DNA of 64,000 nt, taken from NCBI RefSeq assembly GCF_900143285.1, contig NZ_FRDN01000006.1:186001-250000 (forward strand), in the 5' to 3' direction. Every line of letters begins with the position of its first letter. The first letter of the stretch is position 1. Under the pieces are notes generated by a model. It was given only the letters and a program-made list of their open reading frames with translations, had not been told where the DNA came from and searched no databases. This document shows, one piece after another, positions 20,266-27,792 of the stretch. The DNA is from Desulfitobacterium chlororespirans DSM 11544 (GTDB lineage Bacteria > Bacillota > Desulfitobacteriia > Desulfitobacteriales > Desulfitobacteriaceae). A program made the translations under genes and the position numbers.

Positions 20266-21744
20266 TTACCGTTTCTTGGCATCAAACACCAGGGTCTTCA
20301 TAACCACAGGGATAACGCGCCCCCCCATCAGAGGGTTGCCAATATCAATATAATCGCAATTTTCCAGAGAGAGCTGATCAATACAAATCAATTCTTTGTG
20401 TTTTCCGCACAGAGCCGCGAGGCATTGACCAAGAATCTTGCCGCAGTCCTTTTCCATGATCAGAATTAAGGGCTTATCCCCGGCAAGAAGTTCATCTACC
20501 CCCCGCACAATGCCTTTGGCTAAGGTTTGAATGTCCAAAAAGGAGAGGGTTTTCGGACCCTGAAAAGCCAGAGCGAGATGCTGGCTTTGTCCCTCCGTAT
20601 AGAGAAGGGATAGGCTCTTCCTCACACGATCTCCTATTTCTTCCGCATCAGCGGGGATTTCGCCGGACCCCTCAGGAAAGGGTTTAGCCACTAAGATATT
20701 GCGAAGGGGTAAACCTGCTTGCCCTTGCACATGGATCGTACTTCCGCTCAGACTGATAGACTGTGTACCGGTTCCGATCACCGTGGCCCGCACCGTTTCC
20801 AGGGGCTTTACCAGGGCCAGGCCGGTGCCCCTTATTTTTTCCCTCAGCATCCAGCCCAGCAACGGACCCATATCGCCGAAAGCACTGACCTCTTCCATAG
20901 AACAGGGCGGTGAGTCCTTGTAAACGTAATCCGCCACTCCCCCGGATACCATGATGCTGTTCAGGGGATAATTCAAAGCCAAGGGGGGGACCATCAGAAG
21001 TTCCTCCGTTAATGGAGAAAGTCTTTTGATCAAAATAACTTCCACAATCGACTGGGCCATCAGGGCGGTGATTTCCCTTAAGTGCTCCAGTTGAATAACT
21101 TCCCCCACCCTGATCCAGCGACCCATAGCTTTGAATACAGCCTGCATCGGCTGGGCAATATAGGTAACCCTATCTCCTCCAGGCTCAATTTCCAGCAGAC
21201 GCCCTCCTATATTCAGACATGAGGTATCAATCGCCTGACCCTCCCGGAATACGGCAAAATTCGAAGTTCCGCCGCCTACATCGATATTGACAATCTCCTG
21301 ATGCTTTTCAGCCGAATAAGCCGCGGCCCCCGAGCCCTTCCCCGCATAGATCGACTCCAGGTTGGGACCGGCGGTAGCGACCACAAAATCCCCGGCAAAA
21401 CCGGCCAGTACTCCTAACAGTGCTTTGGCATTTTCTTTTTTGGCGGTTTCTCCTGTAATAATTACCGCTCCGCTGTCAATATCCCGGGGCGTCACGGCCG
21501 CTAACCGATATTCGTCTTCGACCAGACGGGAAATCTCCTCCCCATTGATGAGGTGATGATCCAAAAGGGGAGTCAAATGAATCCGGCTCCGGTGAATCAC
21601 CTCTTTAGCGGTGATCAAGACACGGGGAACCAGGGTGGCACTGGCAGTATTTTCAATGGTTAGGCGGCTTATGACCAATTGAGTGGTGGTGGTCCCAATG
21701 TCGATTCCCACACTCATTATGATTTGACTATCCGACTGATTCAT
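20266..21744 (-). CDS. eutA: Ethanolamine ammonia-lyase reactivating factor EutA
   Basis: 492 aa. ATPase of the actin/Hsp70 fold that removes damaged cobalamin from ethanolamine ammonia-lyase. Phosphate motifs are visible: VGIDIGTTTTQLVIS at the start and NIDVGGGTSNFAVF mid-protein; IMVSGGVADY fits the adenosine loop. It is the last gene of the eut operon, after eutM. ATG 21744 is chosen over a GTG six bases earlier because AGGTG lies seven bases before it. Confidence 0.93.
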   Translation of the reverse strand: MNQSDSQIIMSVGIDIGTTTTQLVISRLTIENTASATLVPRVLITAKEVIHRSRIHLTPLLDHHLINGEEISRLVEDEYRLAAVTPRDIDSGAVIITGETAKKENAKALLGVLAGFAGDFVVATAGPNLESIYAGKGSGAAAYSAEKHQEIVNIDVGGGTSNFAVFREGQAIDTSCLNIGGRLLEIEPGGDRVTYIAQPMQAVFKAMGRWIRVGEVIQLEHLREITALMAQSIVEVILIKRLSPLTEELLMVPPLALNYPLNSIMVSGGVADYVYKDSPPCSMEEVSAFGDMGPLLGWMLREKIRGTGLALVKPLETVRATVIGTGTQSISLSGSTIHVQGQAGLPLRNILVAKPFPEGSGEIPADAEEIGDRVRKSLSLLYTEGQSQHLALAFQGPKTLSFLDIQTLAKGIVRGVDELLAGDKPLILIMEKDCGKILGQCLAALCGKHKELICIDQLSLENCDYIDIGNPLMGGRVIPVVMKTLVFDAKKR

Positions 21745-21803
21745 CAGCACACACCTACGTTCTGCTTATGATATAACCATTATGCTATAACAAACCCTTG
21801 CTA

Positions 21804-22082
21804 TCACTTGTTTATTTGGGGCAGAATCATTTCCATCTCAGGATGAGGTCTGGGGATGACGTGTACGGAGATCAGCTCCCCGACCCGCCCGGCTGCAGCC
21901 GCACCGGCATCTGTAGCGGCTTTGACCGCGCCCACATCTCCCCGCACCATAACGGTGACCAAGCCGCCTCCAACATGAGTCTTGCCGATTAAGGACACGT
22001 TTGCCGCTTTAACCATAGCGTCGGCTGCCTCAATCGCTCCCACCAAACCTTTGGTCTCAATCATGCCTAAGGCATCGATCAT
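21804..22082 (-). CDS. eutM: Microcompartment hexameric shell protein EutM
   Basis: 92 aa BMC-H protein: [26 protein letters not shown], the pore loop [19 protein letters not shown], and the end [16 protein letters not shown]. It forms hexagonal tiles of the shell that encloses ethanolamine breakdown. It is almost the same as the BMC-H protein of the choline operon at 50196-50483; they differ mainly at the N terminus, one short stretch after AANV, and the C-terminal tail. Confidence 0.96.
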   Translation of the reverse strand: MIDALGMIETKGLVGAIEAADAMVKAANVSLIGKTHVGGGLVTVMVRGDVGAVKAATDAGAAAAGRVGELISVHVIPRPHPEMEMILPQINK

Positions 22083-22158
22083 AAGAAATTCCTCCCTTAT
22101 ACTTTCTTATCCTTAATCCTATCGTTAATCGCATTGTTAATCCTATTGCAATCAATCC

Positions 22159-23076
22159 TTACCCCATTTGAGTAAGACGGACCCCGCTTGCCTTGGCTTT
22201 AAGCACCTGTTTAATCACATCCGTCAGATGAGCCCCAGCCTCGGCCGGCGGAATTCCACCTTTATGAATGTTGGATATAACCGTTCTGTCTGCTTCCACA
22301 GTTGTTTCATCAGGGCGATAGATCATATAAGCGCTGAGACTCTCCGCTGTCCCCAGGCCAGGGCGTTCGCCGATTAGAGAAATGATCATATCCGCATTGA
22401 GAAGGTTGGCCACCTGGTCTTCAACCCAAACCCGTCCATATCGGATAAAAAACGGTGTACCCATTTTTATGCCAGCAACAGCAAGCCCTTGGGTTAAGGC
22501 AGGCAAGAGGTCGGGAATATTGGCTTCAATAGCGCTGGAACTTAATCCGTCAACGACAATAATCTGCACCTGAATATCTTTTTCACACTTCTGGGTGATG
22601 ATTTGGATCGCTTCCTTAGAAAGCCGTCTGCCCAATTCAGGGTGGGTAAGAAATCCTTCTTTATCCTGGGCTGAACTTTGCACGGCAAAGAGATTCATCC
22701 GGTTTAAAAATTCAGGAGAAACATCCGTGAACACGGCATCCTGGGCAACGGCATGGTCGGCCAGAAATTTTAATAGAGAGGCGGTTTTCATTCTCGCGCC
22801 GGCTCTCCCAATGCCAATGCGGGCCGGAGTCGTTGCTTTCATGGCCTTAATAGCCTCTAAATTAACCGGTTTAGAAACCAACACTTCATCGGCCGGCATG
22901 AGCGTGACCATGTCTTCCTGCCCAAGCTCATGGGCAGGGATATCTCTAAAGGCATCGGATATCATGGTTTCCTTTTCTCCAGGAAGATTCTTGGCAGAAA
23001 AAGAGGACCCCTCTTTTAATAACTCATCCAGGATGCTTTGGAGTATTTTTTCTAAATCCTTTTCAGCTGCATGCAT
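22159..23076 (-). CDS. eutC: Ethanolamine ammonia-lyase small subunit
   Basis: 305 aa. With EutB it forms the adenosylcobalamin-dependent lyase that yields acetaldehyde and ammonia. The N terminus (DLEKILQSILDELLKEG) is an amphipathic helix of the kind that targets enzymes to the shell. ARIGIGRAGARMKTASLLKFLADHAVAQDAVF and SLIGERPGLGTAESLSAYMIYRP are family signatures. GGGAGG precedes two ATGs; the second is better spaced. Confidence 0.95.
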   Translation of the reverse strand: MHAAEKDLEKILQSILDELLKEGSSFSAKNLPGEKETMISDAFRDIPAHELGQEDMVTLMPADEVLVSKPVNLEAIKAMKATTPARIGIGRAGARMKTASLLKFLADHAVAQDAVFTDVSPEFLNRMNLFAVQSSAQDKEGFLTHPELGRRLSKEAIQIITQKCEKDIQVQIIVVDGLSSSAIEANIPDLLPALTQGLAVAGIKMGTPFFIRYGRVWVEDQVANLLNADMIISLIGERPGLGTAESLSAYMIYRPDETTVEADRTVISNIHKGGIPPAEAGAHLTDVIKQVLKAKASGVRLTQMG

Positions 23077-23091
23077 CATTATCCCTCCCTT

Positions 23092-24456
23092 CTATTTTTC
23101 GAAAATAGACGGATCCCCCGCCCGTTCTGTAAGCTGTCCATTCTCCATGATTCCCATCTTCTCCAGCCATTTCTCGAACTCAGGCAAGGGGCGCAGTCCC
23201 AGAATTTCACGGGTTGCGGCATCATCATGATAACTTGTATCCTGATAACTGAGCATGACGTCGTCTCCTCCGGGAAGACCCATAAAGTAATTAGCACCAG
23301 CCATAGCGCAGAGCAGTGTGGCAATTTCCTGATCATTTTGATCGGCTTTCATATGATTGGTATAACAGGGAGCGATTCCCATGGGCAAACCATGGAGCTT
23401 GCCCATAAACAAATCTTCCAGATCCGCCCGGATGACTTCCCGGCCCGAGTAAATGGTCTCCGGTCCGATAAATCCCGATACATTGTTGAGCAGGAAAGGC
23501 CGGTAGCGGCGGCCGAATCCATAGGTCCTGGACTCCAAGGTCATCATATCCACACCATGGTGAGCATCCAGGGAAATCTCCGACCCCTGGCCGGTCTCGA
23601 AATACATTAAATTCGGCCCAGTGGCCGTTCCATGGCGCTGAATCAGCGCAAAGGCTTCATCAATCAGTTCCTTGGAGATGCCAAAGGCCTCATTGGCCTT
23701 TTGGGTTCCCGCGATACTCTGAAACACAAGATCGATGGGAACCCCCTTAGCAATCGCTTTCATTTGGGTGGTAATATGAGCAAGGACACAATTTTGCGTC
23801 GGAATCTTCCATTGCTGCATAAATTCTTTGACCGTTTCCAAAATCCGGGCCATCGTGTCCACATTATCTTCCACAGGATTAATGCCAATCACGGCATCCC
23901 CCGAACCATAGGATAACCCTTCTTTTAAGGATGCCATCACCCCTTCTACTGAATCGGTGGGATGATTGGGCTGACATCGGAAGGCTAAAGTTCCCGGAAT
24001 ACCGATGGTGGTATTGCAATGAGCCTGATGCCGCATTTTTTTCGAACCATAGACCAGATCCATGTTGGACATGAGTTTGGCAACGGCGGCAATCATTTCG
24101 CTGGTTAAGCCCCGGCTGATATGATTAAGCTGGCTGCCTGTGGTGCCATGTTCGAGAATATACTCCCGAAGCTCACCCACTGTCCAGCTCTTCATTTCCT
24201 GGTAGATCCTTAAATTAAGCTCATCATAAATCACCCGGGTTACTTCATCCTCTTCATAAGGCAAAACCGGATGATTATAAAGTTCCTCAAGGGTAAGATT
24301 GCTTAAGACCAATTTAGCGGCAACCCGTTCCGAAGCGGATGCCGCTCCTATTCCAGCTAAAACATCACCGGATTTCTCCTCATTGGCTTTAGCCAGAACT
24401 TCTTTAAGGTCTTTAAAAGCAAAGACCTTATTATATACCTTTGCTTTCAAAATCAT
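23092..24456 (-). CDS. eutB: Ethanolamine ammonia-lyase large subunit
   Basis: 454 aa, the standard length. TIM-barrel subunit carrying the active site and the cobalamin interface. Family parts: KDLKEVLAKANEEKSGDVLAGIGAAS, FRCQPNHPTDSVEGVMASLKEGLSYGSGDAVIGINPVED and YETGQGSEISLDAHHGVDM. The frame opens five codons earlier, but GGGGG lies eight bases before 24456. Needs adenosylcobalamin, supplied by the EutT homologue two genes upstream. Confidence 0.97.
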   Translation of the reverse strand: MILKAKVYNKVFAFKDLKEVLAKANEEKSGDVLAGIGAASASERVAAKLVLSNLTLEELYNHPVLPYEEDEVTRVIYDELNLRIYQEMKSWTVGELREYILEHGTTGSQLNHISRGLTSEMIAAVAKLMSNMDLVYGSKKMRHQAHCNTTIGIPGTLAFRCQPNHPTDSVEGVMASLKEGLSYGSGDAVIGINPVEDNVDTMARILETVKEFMQQWKIPTQNCVLAHITTQMKAIAKGVPIDLVFQSIAGTQKANEAFGISKELIDEAFALIQRHGTATGPNLMYFETGQGSEISLDAHHGVDMMTLESRTYGFGRRYRPFLLNNVSGFIGPETIYSGREVIRADLEDLFMGKLHGLPMGIAPCYTNHMKADQNDQEIATLLCAMAGANYFMGLPGGDDVMLSYQDTSYHDDAATREILGLRPLPEFEKWLEKMGIMENGQLTERAGDPSIFEK

Positions 24457-24492
24457 GAAGCTTTCCCCCAATCTTTCCTTTCATAGTTCAGA

Positions 24493-24786
24493 TTATGTTT
24501 GGAACGTTTCTTTGTCAATAATCCCGATCACCATGGCATCAATGGGAGAACGCTGATCCTCCAGACTTTGCCGGGCTGATGAACCACTGGCGATCATGAC
24601 GATTTCCGTTTCTCCTGCTCCGATGCGATCTGCTGCAATCAAGGTATTCCCATATTTCTCAAAGCGAGGTCTCCCGCTCTCTTCATACATCAACGTCACC
24701 GGTTGTACCACAAGGAATTTGAGACCTGTTAAAGATTCTTCCTTTCGTGTTGACCAGACATTCCCCAAAACATAGGCTAAGATCAT
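24493..24786 (-). CDS. eutN: Microcompartment pentameric vertex protein EutN
   Basis: 97 aa of the EutN/CcmL family (BMC-P), which caps shell vertices. It begins MILAYVLGNVWSTRKEESLTGLKFLVVQPV and ends with the conserved GSSARQ...PIDAMVIGIIDKE. GGAGGAG precedes the ATG. Lies between eutT and eutB. Confidence 0.93.
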   Translation of the reverse strand: MILAYVLGNVWSTRKEESLTGLKFLVVQPVTLMYEESGRPRFEKYGNTLIAADRIGAGETEIVMIASGSSARQSLEDQRSPIDAMVIGIIDKETFQT

Positions 24787-24801
24787 GGCTGCTCCTCCGT
24801 C

Positions 24802-25500
24802 TTACGCCTTAATTTGTTGCTCACACGCCAAGATATAGAATGCACTGGACAGGCGATTAAGGGCCTGCACAAGATCAACCCGGCCGCACTCTCCCCGCCC
24901 GTCCGTAAAGGCCCGGTTAGCATACAGTTCCACTTCACGGATTTTAGCCCTGAGCTGGTGAAGCTTGCTGACGGCCGCCCCCTGTTTATAGCTCAGGGGG
25001 GAATGGGCTACGCCATAATATTTATGGGGATAATGGGACCGTTCCCTGATCTCATCCGGGGTCAGCCCCCAAAGGGTTTTAAATGCGAAGGGCTGCCTTT
25101 TGACTTCCGCCGCCATGATCTCCCGGGCCAAGGCCGCCACTTCTTCCAGCCTTTCCACTAATTCCAGCTTCCCCATGGCCTGAAAGTCTATTTGAGTATC
25201 CACCAGCAGGGTTTGAAAAAGATCAAGCTGCCCGCGCAGGGCAATGATCGAATGGTTTTTGCTGACCAGTTCACTTTGATATAGATGGGTCATCTGTTCC
25301 GGCTTATGGCCTTGGCTATTTTTTGAGGGTAAAGGTTTTTTTACCTCGGTTCCTGCCCTGTCTTCAAGTTGAATCTGCAGTTCTTTGGAGCGGATAAAAT
25401 CCCGGGCCAAAGGGGTGAGCACACTCCCTTGGGGAAGGGCGATGATCCTCCCTTCGGTCTTTTGCCAGATTTCCCGCAGCTCCATTTCTGTGATGATCAT
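24802..25500 (-). CDS. eutT: EutT-type cobalamin adenosyltransferase
   Basis: 232 aa. Start IITEMELREIWQ...LTPLARDFIRSKEL is the EutT N-terminal element; the C-terminal half (SKLHQLRAKIREVELYANRAF, DLVQALNRLSSAFYILACEQQIKA) is the four-helix adenosyltransferase bundle. It makes adenosylcobalamin for EutBC. The clustered Cys metal motif described for Salmonella EutT is not seen, so this is the cysteine-poor type. The ALNRLSS segment is the feature that its relative at 57291-57962 has lost. Confidence 0.82.
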   Translation of the reverse strand: MIITEMELREIWQKTEGRIIALPQGSVLTPLARDFIRSKELQIQLEDRAGTEVKKPLPSKNSQGHKPEQMTHLYQSELVSKNHSIIALRGQLDLFQTLLVDTQIDFQAMGKLELVERLEEVAALAREIMAAEVKRQPFAFKTLWGLTPDEIRERSHYPHKYYGVAHSPLSYKQGAAVSKLHQLRAKIREVELYANRAFTDGRGECGRVDLVQALNRLSSAFYILACEQQIKA

Positions 25501-25512
25501 GTCGTCACCCCT

Positions 25513-26160
25513 TTAATACTTCAGCCCATTTTCGGCAACCTCGATGACCGCCCGTTGGAAATCCTCACAGGCAGCCCGGCAGGCGCTTTGGGTACCCGTC
25601 AGCAAAGCACCGCCGAAGTTGGTTTCAGTGGGCGGGCCATACAGCACTTTCATTGAAACATCAGCCACTTTGAGAGCGGCATCTATACCATAGATGGCTT
25701 CCAGAGGGGGGGCGATCAAGTAGGCCAGAGGCTCTCCCGCAGGGATGCCGGCCAGTTTGGAGAGATAACTCCCCGTACTGGAGATGGTATGGGGAAACCA
25801 GGCGGTTTTCCCCCCATCATGGGTATAGAAAAAGGCTTCATTCTCCAAACAAGCAATACAGGCGTCAATCCCTGCCCGCACATCGGCAGGATTGGACGCC
25901 GCCAAAATGCCGATAACCTCTCCGGAGCGGGGCCCCGAGGCATGAGCCGCCCCCGCATAGAAACTCTTGGCATAAACCACAGTGACATCGGCTTTTTTCG
26001 TTGCCTCATCCAAAGCAACATAGGTCGAATCATCGATGTTGCAAGTCAGCATACCCAGTGACCTTTGATAGGGAGCTAACCCGAGCTGGCCGGCCAGGTC
26101 CGGTGCTACATTGGGAATCAACCGGGTCGCTAATACCTTAGGCTTAACAGCCTCGATCAT
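25513..26160 (-). CDS. eutL: Microcompartment trimeric shell protein EutL
   Basis: 215 aa with two BMC repeats. LATRLIPNVAPDLAGQLGLAPYQRSLGMLTCNIDDSTYVALDEATKKADV and the long central segment YAKSFYAGAAHASGPRSGEVIG are EutL signatures; EutL trimers have a gated pore. The start at 26160 follows AAGGAGG by six bases. Second gene of the eut operon. Confidence 0.94.
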   Translation of the reverse strand: MIEAVKPKVLATRLIPNVAPDLAGQLGLAPYQRSLGMLTCNIDDSTYVALDEATKKADVTVVYAKSFYAGAAHASGPRSGEVIGILAASNPADVRAGIDACIACLENEAFFYTHDGGKTAWFPHTISSTGSYLSKLAGIPAGEPLAYLIAPPLEAIYGIDAALKVADVSMKVLYGPPTETNFGGALLTGTQSACRAACEDFQRAVIEVAENGLKY

Positions 26161-26201
26161 AAACATCCTCCTTCCGCTGCAGCGCTTAATTGTTCATTTA
26201 A

Positions 26202-26663
26202 CTAGTTCGCTAAAGACTCAATCCTTGTTCTTAGGATCTGGGTATTCTGTTTATGGAGAGCCGAGATCTCATAGTAAGGCTGAGGAATCCCCCCATTGTT
26301 CAGGAAAAGGCGGGCAGTCTCCACATTAGCCTGGGGCAAATCGATCTTGGTGATCACGCCGATAACCGGTTTTTTAAAAACACAGGCAAACTTCGGCGGA
26401 TAAATCCCGCAAGGCCTCGTGGCATCCTGTAGTGCCCAAATTTCCGCAACCCGGTGGCTGAGATCGATAAGCACATGATAGTAACGGGGAATTTCCAAGT
26501 ACTCCCCCGGGCAATCAATAAAAACGTCACCAAAGTTCAGAACCTGGGTTTTTTGGTAGATCAGGGGCAGATCGCTTAAGGCTTGTTTAAGGGTTGTTTT
26601 CCCTGCTCCGACTCCGCCGATCAGCAATATCTTTTTGGGCTTTTTACCTGCCGTACCATTCAT
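26202..26663 (-). CDS. eutP: EutP/PduV-type small GTPase-like protein
   Basis: 153 aa. Walker A is present (LLIGGVGAGKTTLKQAL) and the G3-like stretch reads FIDCPGEYLEIPRYYHVLID; VITKIDLPQANVETA supplies the guanine-specificity TKxD. The family is associated with microcompartments and ascribed to positioning or acetate-kinase-like activity in some members. First gene of the eut operon. Its ribosome site is poor (GCAGG directly before ATG). Confidence 0.88.
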   Translation of the reverse strand: MNGTAGKKPKKILLIGGVGAGKTTLKQALSDLPLIYQKTQVLNFGDVFIDCPGEYLEIPRYYHVLIDLSHRVAEIWALQDATRPCGIYPPKFACVFKKPVIGVITKIDLPQANVETARLFLNNGGIPQPYYEISALHKQNTQILRTRIESLAN

Positions 26664-26748
26664 CCTGCGTCAACACCGCTTCCAGGAAATTACTGAAATG
26701 TGCAACTATTCTTGCAAGTCACTTTTAGTCCTGATATAATTAATTTTG

Positions 26749-26781
26749 ATGCACCGTGCATGCTATTGATTTCAGATCAAT
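26749..26781. promoter_or_regulatory. LysR-type operator palindromes between eutP and the regulator
   Basis: Two inverted repeats lie just before the regulator start: ATGCACCGTGCAT (26749-26761) and ATTGAT-TTCAG-ATCAAT (26765-26781), the latter of the T-N11-A type used by LysR proteins. They probably serve the divergent eut operon as well as autoregulation. Confidence 0.6.
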
Positions 26782-26804
26782 ACATTAAGGTAGTGTGATA
26801 GTAT

Positions 26805-27719
26805 ATGAGATTGGAACAACTCTATCATCTCGTTGAAGTTGCCAAATATAATTCCATATCCATCGCCGCAGAGCGTATCTATATCACTCAGCCTGCGGTT
26901 AGTGCATCGATCAGCAAGCTGGAAGACGAGCTGGGAGTCCTCTTATTTAAGCGAACAACAAAAGGCGCCTATCCAACGGATATTGGTCAAACCATTATTG
27001 AAGCCGCCGAAGAAATACTGCAAAAAGTCGATTTCATTAAAGAATTGGCCAACACCTCCACATTAACTGGAAACATCACCGTGGCGACCATCCCCAGTAT
27101 GTGTGATAAGATCATGCCCAATGTTTTATCTTGTTTGAAAGAAGCTCATCCGGGCATCAGTGTTTCCCTGCACATTGGCGAGTCAATTCAGATATTAAAC
27201 CATATTCAGTCCGGGACGGCAGATATTGGCATCGTCATTATGACTGAAGAAATTCAAGAGAAAAACACTCATTTTGAAAAGCTCTTCCATGATGAATTTC
27301 TCATTTATGTGGGAAAAAACTCCCCTCTTGCCAACAAGCAAGCCGTTACTCTCCAAGAGGCCCTTGAATACCCGGTTGTAGCCTATAATGATGAGTTTTC
27401 CAGAAATAACGGCGGCATTACCAGCCTCTTAAAAAAATATTCTTCACCTAAAATTTCATTTCGTTTTGATAACTTCGAAATGATTAAACGAACGGTCTCC
27501 CAAGGAACCTTTATCTCTTTCTTCCCTAAATTCATGTCGAAAAACGATGTCTATCAGCTGTCTCATGAAATTGTTCCCATTGCTATTCAAGATGTTACTT
27601 TAGATATAACTATTGCTTTAATATGGGCTAAGCGTCATATTTTCTCTGCCGCTGAGAAGGAATTTATCGCTATTCTTAAATCCTTTTGTGAAGAAACAAT
27701 GGTTGAAGACTGTTCTTAA
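26805..27719 (+). CDS. LysR-family transcriptional regulator
   Basis: 304 aa. N-terminal winged helix (MRLEQLYHLVEVAKYNSISIAAERIYITQPAVSASISKLEDELG) and C-terminal periplasmic-binding-like effector domain (VATIPSMCDKIMPNVLSCLKEAHPGISV). It is divergent from eutP, across a 141-base gap with two palindromes, so it probably controls the eut operon. That differs from the two-component or AraC control usual for eut, so the effector is unknown; ethanolamine is a guess. Confidence 0.88.
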   Translation: MRLEQLYHLVEVAKYNSISIAAERIYITQPAVSASISKLEDELGVLLFKRTTKGAYPTDIGQTIIEAAEEILQKVDFIKELANTSTLTGNITVATIPSMCDKIMPNVLSCLKEAHPGISVSLHIGESIQILNHIQSGTADIGIVIMTEEIQEKNTHFEKLFHDEFLIYVGKNSPLANKQAVTLQEALEYPVVAYNDEFSRNNGGITSLLKKYSSPKISFRFDNFEMIKRTVSQGTFISFFPKFMSKNDVYQLSHEIVPIAIQDVTLDITIALIWAKRHIFSAAEKEFIAILKSFCEETMVEDCS

Positions 27720-27746
27720 AAGGTCCTATTCAGGAGTAGTTTGGGG

Positions 27747-27786
27747 AACTCCCCGGGAAATCGTCAATTTCCCGGGGAGTTTTAGC
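27747..27786. terminator. Bidirectional terminator
   Basis: AACTCCCCGGGAAAT (27747-27761) pairs perfectly with ATTTCCCGGGGAGTT (27767-27781); T-runs flank it on both strands. It serves the LysR gene and the convergent hydrolase gene. Confidence 0.9.
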
Positions 27787-27792
27787 TTTACT

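Noticed and set aside
20007-20285. A 92-codon minus-strand frame upstream of pylSc.
   Set aside because: It overlaps the whole tRNA-Pyl gene and its sigma-54 promoter and resembles no protein.
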